From: Sphingopyxis flava
Lineage (GTDB): Bacteria > Pseudomonadota > Alphaproteobacteria > Sphingomonadales > Sphingomonadaceae
Direction: 5' to 3'
Length of the DNA: 64,000 bases
NCBI RefSeq assembly: GCF_900168005.1
Contig: NZ_FUYP01000012.1
Span: 55,609-119,608 of the forward strand
Shown: positions 54,952 to 63,895 of the stretch, piece by piece
How positions within the stretch are numbered: the stretch's first letter is position 1
Layout: each line of letters opens with the position of its first letter
The notes under the pieces: model-generated
What the model was told of the DNA's origin: nothing
Database searches by the model: none
The model's input: the letters and a program-made list of their open reading frames with translations, nothing else
Program-made: the position numbers and the translations under genes

Positions 54952-55764
54952 TCAAAGCGAAAAACCCTCGCCGAGGTAGAGCCGGCGCACCTCGGGGTCG
55001 GCGACGAGTTCGGCGGGCGACCCGGCGAGCAGAACCTTGCCGTCGTAGATGATGCAGGCGCGGTCGACCAGGTCGAGCGTCTCGCGAACATTGTGATCGG
55101 TGATGAGAACCCCGATGCCGCGCGTCTTGAGGTCGGCCACAAGGTCGCGAATGTCGCTGATCGAAATGGGGTCGATTCCGGCAAAAGGCTCATCGAGCAG
55201 CATGATCGACGGGTTGGCGGCGAGGGCGCGCGCAATCTCGGCACGGCGGCGCTCGCCTCCCGACAGCGCCATCGCTGCAGCGCTGCGCAGACGGGTCAGG
55301 CCAAATTCTTCCAGCAGCTCATCGAGGCGGCGCTCGCGCGCGATCTTGTCAGGTTCGGCAAGTTCGAGCACCGCCGAAATATTCTGCTCGACCGTCATGC
55401 CGCGAAAGATCGAGGTTTCCTGAGGCAGATAGCCGAGACCCAATATCGCGCGCCGATACATGGGAAGCGCGGTGATGTCGGCCCCGTCGAGCATGATCCG
55501 TCCGGCGTCGGGCCGCACTAGCCCCATGATCGAATAGAAGCAGGTCGTCTTGCCCGCGCCGTTGGGACCGAGCAATCCGACGACCTCGCCCTTGCCCACC
55601 GAGAGCGATACATCGGACAGCACGACGCGCTTGTCATAGCTTTTGGCGATCGACACCACTGCGAGCCCGTTGCCGGCCGCGGCGTCGTGCTGGACATGCG
55701 CGGTGTGCTCGGCAACGCCGTGGTCGCCTTCGGAAAGCTTCACCAGAGTGGAATCGTCGGTCAT
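54952..55764 (-). CDS. lptB: LPS export ABC transporter ATPase LptB
   Basis: A 270-residue ABC ATPase: Walker A LGPNGAGKTTCFYSIMG, Q-loop YLPQETSIFRGMTVEQN, signature LSGGERRRAEIARAL, Walker B IMLLDEPFAGID and switch His in ITDHNVRETL. It powers LPS transfer from the inner membrane with LptFG toward the LptDE translocon (lptE is at 9.8-10.3 kb). About 20 hydrophilic residues precede the ABC domain. It is 14 bp upstream of rpoN. Confidence 0.96.
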   Translation of the reverse strand: MTDDSTLVKLSEGDHGVAEHTAHVQHDAAAGNGLAVVSIAKSYDKRVVLSDVSLSVGKGEVVGLLGPNGAGKTTCFYSIMGLVRPDAGRIMLDGADITALPMYRRAILGLGYLPQETSIFRGMTVEQNISAVLELAEPDKIARERRLDELLEEFGLTRLRSAAAMALSGGERRRAEIARALAANPSIMLLDEPFAGIDPISISDIRDLVADLKTRGIGVLITDHNVRETLDLVDRACIIYDGKVLLAGSPAELVADPEVRRLYLGEGFSL

Positions 55765-55879
55765 GCTCAGCTTGGATCCGTTCTAGCCCCGTTGGGCGTT
55801 ACCCCAGGCGCAGACCGAAGGTCAATCTGGCAAGATTTTTGCATTGCCTCCTCCCCGTCAGGGAGGGATCAGAAAGAGG

Positions 55880-57262
55880 TCAATGTCCCACCGATTCCCC
55901 GCGGGCGACGCCCGACTGGGCGAGCTGATCGTCGATCGCGGCGATGAGGCGGCCGAGGGCCGCCTCGTCCTTTGCCTCGGCGCGCGCGACGAGAACATCC
56001 TGCGTGTTCGAGGCGCGCAGCAGCCACCAGCCGTCCTCGGTGCGAACGCGCGCGCCGTCGGTGCGATCGACTGTCTCCCCCGACGCGGTGAGGCGATCCA
56101 GAACCTCATCGATAATCGCGAACTTGCGCACCTCATCGACCTGGAATCGCAGCTCGGGCGTATTGACCATCGGCGCCATCGCACCGCGCAATTCGGTGAC
56201 GCTCTTGCCGAGCTTCGTCGCCGCCTCGATCAGGCGCACCGCAGCATAGGGCGCATCGTCATAGCCATAATAGCGGTCGGCGAAGAAAATATGCCCACTC
56301 ATCTCGCCAGCGAGCGGGCTGCCCGTTTCCTTCATCTTTGCCTTGATGAGGCTATGGCCGGTCTTCCACATCAGCGGCGTGCCACCGAGCTCGGAGACGC
56401 GGTCGAACAGGGCCTGGCTCGCCTTTACATCGGCGATGACCGTCGCTCCCGGCTGATCCTTCAGCACCGCGGCAGCAAAGATCTGCAACAGCTGATCGCC
56501 CCAGATCACCCGCCCCTTGCCGTCAATCGCCCCGATACGGTCCCCGTCGCCATCGAAAGCGACCCCGAAATCGAGAGCCCTTTCGGCTACGAGCTTGCGA
56601 AGATCGGCGAGATTCGCCTCGACTGTCGGGTCGGGATGGTGGTTCGGGAAATGACCATCGATATCAGTAAACAGCAAATGATGCTCACCGGGCAACTTGG
56701 CGGTGAGCTTTTCGATCACGGCACCTGCTGCGCCATTTCCCGCATCCCAGCCGATTCGATACGCGCCGCCGCCGAACCCCTCGAGGAGCCGAGCGACATA
56801 GGCATCGACAATATCGACACGCTCCGACGTGCCTTCACCGACCTCCCAGTCGCCGGCCGCGGCCATTGCACCGATCCGCTGAATGTCGGCGCCAAAAAAG
56901 GGTCGACCCTCGAACACCATCTTGAAGCCGTTGTAGTCGGGGGGATTGTGGCTTCCGGTGATCTGGATGCCCCCCGCCACCTCCTCGGTCGCCGAGGCAT
57001 AATAGAGCATCGGGGTCGGCCCCAGGCCGATGCGCAGGGCGTCGACGCCGACAGCGTTCAGCCCTTCGACCACTGCCGCCTCGAGCATCGGCGAGGAGAG
57101 ACGCCCGTCATAGCCGACCGCGACCCGCTTACCTCCCGCGCGGGCGATCAGCGTGCCGAAGCTGCGCCCGATCGCGCGGGCATCGTCCGCCAAAAGCGTG
57201 TCACCCACCACACCGCGAATGTCATATTCGCGCAGCAGTGTCGGGTCGAAAACATGCGTCAT
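55880..57262 (-). CDS. Phosphoglucomutase/phosphomannomutase
   Basis: A 460-residue alpha-D-phosphohexomutase from the ATG at 57262 with GGAG upstream. The phosphoserine loop is [14 protein letters not shown], the metal loop FDGDGDRIG, the sugar-binding loop GEMSGHIFF and the phosphate-binding loop [14 protein letters not shown]. This is the PgmG type that serves LPS and exopolysaccharide precursor synthesis in sphingomonads. mipZ is 22 bp upstream. Confidence 0.94.
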   Translation of the reverse strand: MTHVFDPTLLREYDIRGVVGDTLLADDARAIGRSFGTLIARAGGKRVAVGYDGRLSSPMLEAAVVEGLNAVGVDALRIGLGPTPMLYYASATEEVAGGIQITGSHNPPDYNGFKMVFEGRPFFGADIQRIGAMAAAGDWEVGEGTSERVDIVDAYVARLLEGFGGGAYRIGWDAGNGAAGAVIEKLTAKLPGEHHLLFTDIDGHFPNHHPDPTVEANLADLRKLVAERALDFGVAFDGDGDRIGAIDGKGRVIWGDQLLQIFAAAVLKDQPGATVIADVKASQALFDRVSELGGTPLMWKTGHSLIKAKMKETGSPLAGEMSGHIFFADRYYGYDDAPYAAVRLIEAATKLGKSVTELRGAMAPMVNTPELRFQVDEVRKFAIIDEVLDRLTASGETVDRTDGARVRTEDGWWLLRASNTQDVLVARAEAKDEAALGRLIAAIDDQLAQSGVARGESVGH

Positions 57263-57284
57263 AGGGTACTCCAGCGAAAACGGG

Positions 57285-58094
57285 TCAGGCAGCGGCGAAC
57301 AGGTCGCCATCCGGATGCAACCGCTCGCGGGCGGGAAGGTTCAATCCGCCCATCGCCTCGCGCAATTCCTGCCGCGCGACAACATGACCAATGCCCATGC
57401 CTCCAAGATGCGCCTTGTCGAGCAGCGTCAGCCCGGCCGGGAAAAGTTCGCGATAAATGACCCGTTCGCCAAGACCCGGGATGACGCGGAAGCCGACACG
57501 GCGCGACAGCTGGGTCAGCGCCTCGCCGACACGGCGCATATTGTGCGCATCGACATGCTGGAGCCGGTTGCGTAGCACAATCCAGTCGATCGTCCGCCCA
57601 TCGGTTTTGGCCCGCGCCTTGCGCGTGTCCCAGATCAGCTCCGAGTAAAAGCTCGGGCGGGTGACCTGGAAAGTCTCGGGATCGACCTGACCAATGAGGT
57701 CGAAGTCGATGAAGCTGTCGTTGATCGGGGTAACCAGCGTGTCCGCGCTCGTCGCAATGTGGCGCGCGAACATATCGTCACGTCCCGGCGTATCGGCCAC
57801 GAAATAGTCGGCCCCCTCCACCAACCGCGCGACCTGCGCGTCGAGTTCCTCGATCGTCGACCCTTCGAACACCTCAAAGCGTGGCGTCGGCAGCTCGATG
57901 CCGCGGCGCTTGGCCGTATTCTCGCGGTTTTCAAGGTAACGGTGGAAAGTCCGCTGGCGCGGGTCAAGGTCGATTCCCGCGACGCGCCAGCCAAGGCTCG
58001 CGAGCGCTACCGCGAAATGCACCGCGCAGGTCGATTTGCCCGTCCCCCCCTTTTCATTGGCAAAGATGATGCGGTGCGGTTCGGGCGTCGTCAT
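57285..58094 (-). CDS. mipZ: MipZ division-plane positioning ATPase
   Basis: A 269-residue ParA/MinD-family ATPase from the ATG at 58094. It has a deviant Walker [18 protein letters not shown], a switch region [18 protein letters not shown] and [11 protein letters not shown]. These match MipZ, which forms a bipolar gradient and blocks FtsZ assembly away from midcell in alphaproteobacteria. It is divergent from panC with an 84-bp gap. Confidence 0.93.
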   Translation of the reverse strand: MTTPEPHRIIFANEKGGTGKSTCAVHFAVALASLGWRVAGIDLDPRQRTFHRYLENRENTAKRRGIELPTPRFEVFEGSTIEELDAQVARLVEGADYFVADTPGRDDMFARHIATSADTLVTPINDSFIDFDLIGQVDPETFQVTRPSFYSELIWDTRKARAKTDGRTIDWIVLRNRLQHVDAHNMRRVGEALTQLSRRVGFRVIPGLGERVIYRELFPAGLTLLDKAHLGGMGIGHVVARQELREAMGGLNLPARERLHPDGDLFAAA

Positions 58095-58178
58095 GACCGT
58101 TGCGATTTTCCTGTTGGCGGCGCATGGGAGCCGCATCGGTGGCGTATAGGCGCCGCCAATATCGGAGGGCGGGCAAGG

Positions 58179-59018
58179 GTGCAAATCATCCGTGATATTG
58201 CCACGCTTCACCGTGCCGTTTCGGCACTGAAGCAGGGCGGGAAAAGCGTGGCGCTGGTACCGACGATGGGCGCGCTGCACGAGGGACATCTGTCGCTCGT
58301 GCGCATGGCCCGCCGCGTCGCGGACCATGTCGTCGTGTCGATCTTCGTCAACCCGACCCAGTTCGGCCCGAACGAGGATTTTGCCGCCTATCCGCGCGAC
58401 GAGGCGCGCGACGCTGCATTATTGGTCGAAGAACAGACCGCGCTGCTCTGGGCACCCGACGTCGCCGCCATGTATCCGCAGGGTCATAGCACGCATATCG
58501 AAGTCGCCGAGCTTGGCGCCGATTATTGCGGCGCCGCGCGCCCCGGCCATTTCGACGGCGTTGCGACAGTGGTCGCCAAGCTGTTCAATCAGGTCCGCCC
58601 CGACATGGCGATCTTCGGCGAGAAGGACTGGCAGCAACTCGCCATCATCCGCCGCATGGCGCGCGACCTTGACTTCGGGCTCGACATATTGGGCGCCCCG
58701 ATCGCGCGCGGCGCCGACGGTCTCGCCCTGTCATCGCGCAACGCCTATCTGACCGATGAGCAGCGCGCCGCCGCCGCCGCCTTCCCGCGCGCGCTGAAGG
58801 CTGCCGCCGGGTCGATTGCCGGCGGTTCCGACGTCGGCGAGACGCTTGCCGAGGCCGAAGCCGCGATCTTGGCTGGAGGATTCGATCGCGTCGACTATGT
58901 CGCGCTTGCCGATGCAAACAGCCTCGAACGCTTGACGCAGCTCCGCCAGCCCGCGCGCCTCCTCGCGGCGGCGCGGATCGGGGCGACGCGGCTGATCGAC
59001 AATTGGCCGGTAGGCTGA
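58179..59018 (+). CDS. panC: Pantothenate synthetase
   Basis: A 279-residue protein starting at GTG 58179, with GGAGGG upstream. It has PTMGALHEGHLSLV (the HIGH-like ATP motif), FVNPTQFGPNEDF, GEKDWQQLAIIRRM and ALSSRNAYL. It joins pantoate and beta-alanine. panB and panD are not adjacent. Confidence 0.96.
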   Translation: MQIIRDIATLHRAVSALKQGGKSVALVPTMGALHEGHLSLVRMARRVADHVVVSIFVNPTQFGPNEDFAAYPRDEARDAALLVEEQTALLWAPDVAAMYPQGHSTHIEVAELGADYCGAARPGHFDGVATVVAKLFNQVRPDMAIFGEKDWQQLAIIRRMARDLDFGLDILGAPIARGADGLALSSRNAYLTDEQRAAAAAFPRALKAAAGSIAGGSDVGETLAEAEAAILAGGFDRVDYVALADANSLERLTQLRQPARLLAAARIGATRLIDNWPVG

Positions 59019-59029
59019 ACCCGCGACGC

Positions 59030-59065
59030 CGGCCCGGCCAAGGCGGGCCGATCGCGCTCCTTTTT
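59030..59065 (+). terminator. Possible terminator after panC
   Basis: CGGCCCG/CGGGCCG with a 7-base loop lies 12 bp past the panC stop; a TTTTT run starts about 10 bases after the stem, which is further than ideal. Confidence 0.35.
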
Positions 59066-59190
59066 CGGCCCTTTTGATCAACTCGACGCGACCCGAAGCC
59101 TCGCTTCATGACACAATCGCGCTGAACGGTGGTCCTGAACCCCACATTTTTGGGTCTTTTCGCTCTTATCTTCAAAAAAGCGCATCATCG

Positions 59191-59205
59191 TTAACGCTTT
59201 GTTGA
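59191..59205 (+). promoter_or_regulatory. CtrA-box-like site upstream of the Sel1-like gene
   Basis: TTAACGCTTTGTTGA matches the CtrA consensus TTAA-N7-TTAA with one mismatch. It lies 58 bp upstream of the ATG at 59263, a typical position for CtrA control. The link to CtrA is inference from the consensus. Confidence 0.45.
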
Positions 59206-59262
59206 CCATGTCCCGCAAGGTTGAGGGGCGGCCTCTCTGTGGGGGAGGCAAAGGGGGTTATC

Positions 59263-59577
59263 ATGGCAAACAGTCTGAAGTCTGCCCAGTATCTGATCGA
59301 AAGCCGGCTGCTCGACGCAGCGCGCGGCGACGCAGGTGCCTATTTCGACCTTGGCATCGCCTTTTCGACCGGCACCGGTGGGGTCGATGTCGACCTGATC
59401 CAGGCGCATAAATGGTTCAATCTCGCAGCGCTCGGCGGTAGCCGCGAAGGCCAGCAATGCCGCGCCGATTTGGCTTCCGAAATGAGCCGCGACGAAATCG
59501 CCGAAGCCCAGCGGCAGGCGCGCGCGTGGCTCGACGAAACCGCCCGGCGTCCAGCGGTCCAACGCTTCGCCGCCTAG
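59263..59577 (+). CDS. Small Sel1-like repeat protein
   Basis: A 104-residue protein from the ATG at 59263, preceded by AAAGGGGG. One Sel1-like (TPR-related) repeat is visible, AYFDLGIAFSTGTGGVDVDL then IQAHKWFNLAALGG, followed by a charged helix. No signal peptide, so cytoplasmic. Such proteins act as adaptors. The CtrA-like box upstream hints at cell-cycle-linked expression. The 3' end overlaps the convergent GNAT gene by 4 bp. Confidence 0.8.
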   Translation: MANSLKSAQYLIESRLLDAARGDAGAYFDLGIAFSTGTGGVDVDLIQAHKWFNLAALGGSREGQQCRADLASEMSRDEIAEAQRQARAWLDETARRPAVQRFAA

Positions 59578-60722
59578 ACCTTCCGCCGGAAGGGCATATG
59601 CCCTCCCAGCCATTCCAGCTCCTCTTCCTCGGCGGCGCGCTCGCGCTCCAGAAATTCCGCCACGGCACGGCGGAATCCCGGATTGGCGATGAAATGCGCC
59701 GACCAGGTCGCGACCGGTCCATAGCCTCGCGCGAGCTTGTGCCCGCCCTGCGCGCCCGCCTCGACGCGTCGCAAGCCGCGCGCGATCGCAATATCGATCG
59801 CTCGGTAATAGCAAAGCTCAAAATGCAGATAGGGGATGTCTGCAAGACAGCCCCAATAGCGGCCGTAGAGCGTATCGCCCCCGAGAAAATGCATCGCTCC
59901 TGCGACCGCTTGGTCGCCCGCATAGGCCAGAACCAGAATGATGCGGTCCGCCATCCGCGCACCCAAAAGATCGAAGGCATCGCGCGTCAGATAGGGATGT
60001 CCCCACTTGCGCGCGCCAGTGTCCTGATAAAATGCCCACATCGCGTCCCAATGCGCCGGCTCGATCGCGTCGGCCGTCGCCTCTACGATCCGCAGCCCTT
60101 CGACCGCGCGCGCGCGCTCCTTGCGAAGCTGCTTGCGCTTTGCCGAGGTTAGCGTGGCAAGGAAGTCATCGAAGCAGGCATAGCCCAGATTCGCGAAATG
60201 GAACTGGATGTCACGGCGCACCAGCCAGCCTGCATCCTCGAACAATGTCATCTGCTCGGGGGCCACGAAGGTCGCATGGGCCGAAGAAAGACCATTCTGG
60301 CGCACCACCGCTTCAGCGGCGCGGATCAGCAGCCGGGCGTCCTCTTGCGTTTGCGCGAGCAATCGCGGTCCCGGCACAGGCGTAAAGGGCACCGCAATCT
60401 GCAGCTTGGGATAATAGGCGCCGCCCGCACGCTCCCATGCGTCGGCCCAAGTGTGATCGAAAACATATTCACCCTGGCTATGGGCCTTCAGATAGGCGGG
60501 GGCCGCGCCAACGAGCGCACCCTCGGCATCTTCAACCAGCAGCGGCATCGCCTGCCATCCGGTCCCCTTCCCCACGCTTGCGGAGTCTTCGAGGAGCGAA
60601 AGGAAATCATGGCTGACGAACGGGTTGTCAGCCCCGGCCAAGGCGTTCCACGCCCCTTGCTCGACCGCGGCAACGCCGGTGCCGATCGATAGGGTGCGGG
60701 CGGGCGGGTCGGCTTCGGCCAT
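59574..60722 (-). CDS. GNAT-fold protein of the DUF482/FemAB-like family
   Basis: A 382-residue protein. Blocks typical of this family are PFVSHDFLSLLEDSASVG, GEYVFDHTWADAWERAGG, YYPKLQIAVPFTPVPGPRLL and YGRYWGCLADIPYLHFELCY. The family (COG3146-type) is predicted to acylate an amine, possibly in peptidoglycan or lipids; its substrate is not established. The start is 8 bp downstream of the ridA stop on the same strand, so the two are probably cotranscribed. Confidence 0.88.
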   Translation of the reverse strand: MAEADPPARTLSIGTGVAAVEQGAWNALAGADNPFVSHDFLSLLEDSASVGKGTGWQAMPLLVEDAEGALVGAAPAYLKAHSQGEYVFDHTWADAWERAGGAYYPKLQIAVPFTPVPGPRLLAQTQEDARLLIRAAEAVVRQNGLSSAHATFVAPEQMTLFEDAGWLVRRDIQFHFANLGYACFDDFLATLTSAKRKQLRKERARAVEGLRIVEATADAIEPAHWDAMWAFYQDTGARKWGHPYLTRDAFDLLGARMADRIILVLAYAGDQAVAGAMHFLGGDTLYGRYWGCLADIPYLHFELCYYRAIDIAIARGLRRVEAGAQGGHKLARGYGPVATWSAHFIANPGFRRAVAEFLERERAAEEEELEWLGGHMPFRRKV

Positions 60723-60730
60723 TCGGTTCC

Positions 60731-61195
60731 TTATGCGGGTTTCACCGCGACGATGGCGTCGACCTCGACCGCGGCGCCAAGCGGAAGGACCGACACGCCC
60801 ACTGCGCTGCGCACATGGCGGCCCGCTTCGCCAAATAATTGCTCCATGAGCTCCGAGGCGCCGTTGGCCACCTTAGGCTGCGCTGTAAAGCCGGGATCGC
60901 TGTTCACGAACGCGCTTAGCTTGACGATCTTCTCTACACGCGACCAGTCGCCGCCGACCGCCTGGCCGATCTGCGCGACGAGCATCAGCGCGCAGCGCCG
61001 CGCGGCGTCGTAGCCCGAGGCTTCGTCCATGTCGGCGCCAAGCCGACCCATAACGACCTGCCCGTCGCGAAATGGGAGCTGTCCGCTGATGTAGAGGAGC
61101 CCGCCATGCTCGACTGCAGGCACATAGGCGGCGACAGGCGCGGCGGGCTTGGGGAGTTCAAGACCAAGATCGGCGAGTTTGGCAGAAATGTCCAT
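60731..61195 (-). CDS. RidA family protein
   Basis: A 154-residue protein of the YjgF/YER057c/UK114 fold. It has VEHGGLLYISGQLPFRDG near the N-terminus and a late SAVGVSVLPLGAAVEVDAIV. The canonical catalytic Arg (normally in an RxAVGV-like segment) corresponds to HVRSAVGVS. RidA deaminates reactive enamines/imines; the longer subgroup may have another substrate. Confidence 0.9.
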   Translation of the reverse strand: MDISAKLADLGLELPKPAAPVAAYVPAVEHGGLLYISGQLPFRDGQVVMGRLGADMDEASGYDAARRCALMLVAQIGQAVGGDWSRVEKIVKLSAFVNSDPGFTAQPKVANGASELMEQLFGEAGRHVRSAVGVSVLPLGAAVEVDAIVAVKPA

Positions 61196-61206
61196 GGAAA
61201 TGTCCT

Positions 61207-61848
61207 TTATACCTGTTCTGAGCCTGCGGCCGGAATGTTTTGCGATAGCCGCGCGAGGATCCAGTCTTGCGCCGCGCCCCAGTCGTCAATCCGCGCGTGC
61301 GCATGCGGGGCGGGGGCGATCTTGCCGGCGATCGCGGGTTCACCGACCATGTGGAGCCGCCACACCTCGGGCGCGGCGGCCGCGACCGACGCATGATGGC
61401 CAGCGAGATCGTCGATGAAGACCGCGACGCTGGGCTTGCGCTCGTCGAGCAGGCGGCGCACCGGCTCGCCCTTGCCGCCACGACTGCCGATCACCGGTGC
61501 GCAGAGGCCGAGCGCGGAAAGCTGCGCGCCGCGCGCCGCCTGGTGGGCGGGCCCGACATTGGTGAGCACGACAATATCGGCCGCGGCGCCAATCGCTGTC
61601 ATGGCCGCCATCGCGCCGCGAATCGGATATTGGCGCGCCATCTCCGTACGGAAGAAGCCATCGAGCAGCGGCCACACCTCGGCCGCCTCGAGCGGCGTGC
61701 CGCACTCCTTGCGCTTGAGAGCACCGGCAAAGCTTGCATCCTCCATCCGGAACAGCACGCCATGTGCTTCGTCGACCCACTGCGCGAAGGGAACGACCAT
61801 ATGCATCAGCACCTCGTCGCAATCGGTGATGACGAGCGGGCGAGTCAT
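61207..61848 (-). CDS. HAD superfamily protein of unknown substrate
   Basis: A 213-residue protein. Motif I reads VITDCDEVLMHM (D-x-D), motif II VVLTNVGPAHQ, a lysine follows in GSRGGKGEPVRRLL and motif III/IV is VFIDDLAGHHASV. It overlaps the DUF3572 gene by 4 bp. The conserved neighbourhood (ridA, DUF3572, divK) does not reveal a function. Confidence 0.83.
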   Translation of the reverse strand: MTRPLVITDCDEVLMHMVVPFAQWVDEAHGVLFRMEDASFAGALKRKECGTPLEAAEVWPLLDGFFRTEMARQYPIRGAMAAMTAIGAAADIVVLTNVGPAHQAARGAQLSALGLCAPVIGSRGGKGEPVRRLLDERKPSVAVFIDDLAGHHASVAAAAPEVWRLHMVGEPAIAGKIAPAPHAHARIDDWGAAQDWILARLSQNIPAAGSEQV

Positions 61849-62117
61849 GGCTGCTGTCCTTTCAAATCTTCGAGCCGGCGGGCGGCGCCTGCGAGCGCTT
61901 CAGGCTTGATATCAAGTGCGGCGGCGCAAGCGACAAGATCAGGTTCGTACGCGGTCAGAAAACCGAGGATGGCGGACAGCGTTGCGCGGTCATCCAGAAA
62001 AGCGCGGAGCGTCGAAGGATCAAGGCCGGTCATTTCGAGCAGGCGGTCGGCACGGCGCTCGTCGCTCAATATCCAACCAAGCGCATGGAGCGCCAGCGCT
62101 TCGTCGCCTTCATTCAC
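61845..62117 (-). CDS. DUF3572 family protein
   Basis: A 90-residue protein from the GTG at 62117 with GAAGGG about 9 bp upstream; the longer frame was rejected because it runs through the divergent divK promoter. The family pattern EALALHALGWILSDERRADR, LDPSTLRAFLDD and FLTAYEPDL is clear. DUF3572 genes lie next to divK in many alphaproteobacteria. Function unknown. Confidence 0.85.
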   Translation of the reverse strand: MNEGDEALALHALGWILSDERRADRLLEMTGLDPSTLRAFLDDRATLSAILGFLTAYEPDLVACAAALDIKPEALAGAARRLEDLKGQQP

Positions 62118-62205
62118 CCGGAAAATCCCTTCGCCGCGAGGCAATTGTGTCCTCCCGCCGATTCGCCTAAACGGGCGCGGGACGCAAGCGGGGAAAGCCA
62201 ACATC

Positions 62206-62568
62206 ATGGGCAGGACGATATTGGTCGTCGAGGATAATGAGCTCAACCTCCGCCTCTTTTGCGACCTTCTGAACGCCCATGGCTACAGCGCGCGCCCGGT
62301 GCGCGACGGCCGCGACGCGCTGGCGAAGGCCCGCGAGGTGTCGCCCGACCTCATTATCATGGACATCCAGCTACCACATGTGAGCGGACTCGACCTCATC
62401 CGCCAGATGAAAGCCGATCCGGCCCTCAAGCCGGTGCCGATCATGGCGGTCACCGCCTATGCCGGAAAAGGCGACGAAGAGCAGATTCGCGCCGCGGGCG
62501 CAGAAGCCTATGTCTCGAAGCCGATTTCGGTCATCAGGTTCATCGAGAGCGTGGGCGCGTTCGCCTGA
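62206..62568 (+). CDS. divK: Single-domain response regulator DivK
   Basis: A 120-residue receiver domain with no output domain. The acidic pair is VVEDNE, the phosphoacceptor Asp lies in LIIMDIQLPHVSG, and the T/K switch residues are in MAVTAYA and YVSKPISV. The EDNELNLRLFCDLLNAHGY opening and the final KPISVIRFIESV match DivK, which controls CtrA through DivJ/PleC/DivL. It is divergent from the DUF3572 gene. Confidence 0.9.
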   Translation: MGRTILVVEDNELNLRLFCDLLNAHGYSARPVRDGRDALAKAREVSPDLIIMDIQLPHVSGLDLIRQMKADPALKPVPIMAVTAYAGKGDEEQIRAAGAEAYVSKPISVIRFIESVGAFA

Positions 62569-62688
62569 GGGGCTGGCCGAGACAGTCGCGCGCCCTCAGC
62601 GCCACGACCCGACCGGATTGAACGGCAAAGGCGCATCCCTCCCCGCGCTTCCCATGCTATAAGCTCTTCTCCTCGAAGGAGAATCGGA

Positions 62689-63651
62689 ATGGCAGGCGGA
62701 CTCGCGATCGTGCTGAGCGGCGGGGGTGCCAAGGGCGCCTTCCAGGTCGGGGTCGTCCACGAGCTCGTCGTCAACCGCGGGGTCAGAATCGACATAGTTG
62801 CGGGCGTCTCGACGGGCGCGATCCAGGCCTTGGGTGTTGCACAGGACGATGTGCCTCGTCTGCTCGACGCCTGGCTCGGCATCAAGGGCAATTCGTCGAT
62901 CTACAAGGAACGCCCACTCGGCGTGGTTGGTGGCCTGCTGGGGCAAAATGCGATCTACGACGCCGCACCGCTGAAGCGCCTGATCAAAGGCTTCGCGGAC
63001 GCGGAAAAGCTGGCGGCAAGCGGGCGCAAGCTGTTGCTCGGCGTTGTCAATCTTGGCACCGGCACCTATCGCAGCATCGACGAGAGGGTGACCGGCATTC
63101 ACAATTGGGTCTATGCAAGCTGTGCGATGCCGCTCTTCTTCGACCCGCTAAAGACGCGCGCGCGCGATGGAACCGAGGAGCAATGGGTCGATGGCGGCGT
63201 GCGCGACGTGACGCCGCTCAGCGCCGCGCTCGAAAGAAACCCGCGCGGCGTGATCGCGGTGCGTGCCTCGCCCGCGCCGCAGCCAGGCCGTGTGCGTACC
63301 TATGGCAATCTCATCAAGATCGGGCTGCGCGCGGTCGATATCCTGCAATCCGAAGTATCGGCAAACGACCTCGCCGGAGCGGCCCTGATCAACGATCTGA
63401 TCGCGGCGCGCGAAGCGCAGCTGCGCGCGCTCCAGACCGAAGGCATCGGCGGTGCGCAGGCAGCGCGGATCCTCCGCCCGCTCGATGTCCAGATCGCACG
63501 CTATCGCTTTGCGCCCATCCGGATCATCGAGCCCGAAGAGGAGTTTTCCGAAACGCTGGAATTCGATCCCGCAAAGATCCGCGCGGCGATCGACGCAGGT
63601 CGCCGCGCGGTCGAGCATGAATGGGACGCGCTCGAACCATTGCTCAGCTGA
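62689..63651 (+). CDS. Patatin-like phospholipase
   Basis: A 320-residue lipid hydrolase. The oxyanion loop is LSGGGAKGAFQVG, the nucleophile elbow GVSTGAIQAL (G-x-S-x-G) and the catalytic Asp EQWVDGGVRD (D-G-G). AAGGAGA precedes the ATG. No signal peptide, so it is cytoplasmic or injected. It hydrolyses acyl lipids by family inference; its substrate is unknown. Confidence 0.9.
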   Translation: MAGGLAIVLSGGGAKGAFQVGVVHELVVNRGVRIDIVAGVSTGAIQALGVAQDDVPRLLDAWLGIKGNSSIYKERPLGVVGGLLGQNAIYDAAPLKRLIKGFADAEKLAASGRKLLLGVVNLGTGTYRSIDERVTGIHNWVYASCAMPLFFDPLKTRARDGTEEQWVDGGVRDVTPLSAALERNPRGVIAVRASPAPQPGRVRTYGNLIKIGLRAVDILQSEVSANDLAGAALINDLIAAREAQLRALQTEGIGGAQAARILRPLDVQIARYRFAPIRIIEPEEEFSETLEFDPAKIRAAIDAGRRAVEHEWDALEPLLS

Positions 63652-63730
63652 CCACAGCGATCGTGCGGCGCAAGGGCTGCAGTTGCGGGGGGCTGAAGCG
63701 GAAGACAAATTCCGCGGAATATCATAATGA

Positions 63731-63889
63731 ATGGCAACCGCCGCGCAATATGACGCCTTCACCCCCCGGGGCGCTCGGAGAGGCAATGGCATCCTTTCCT
63801 TCACGACACCGATCACAATCCGCAACATTATCGAGAACGACGTCGCCCGCGACCCACTGCTCGATCGCAAGCGGGAAAGCTGGCTCTAG
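63731..63889 (+). CDS. Possible 52-residue protein, unrecognised
   Basis: A short frame from the ATG at 63731, directly after an in-frame stop, to the TAG at 63887-63889. The sequence contains NGILSFTTPITIRNIIENDV then ARDPLLDRKRESWL and has the high third-position GC of its neighbours. There is no convincing ribosome binding site and no recognised family. It could be a real small protein or the remnant of a larger gene. Confidence 0.3.
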   Translation: MATAAQYDAFTPRGARRGNGILSFTTPITIRNIIENDVARDPLLDRKRESWL

Positions 63890-63895
63890 CCGCTC

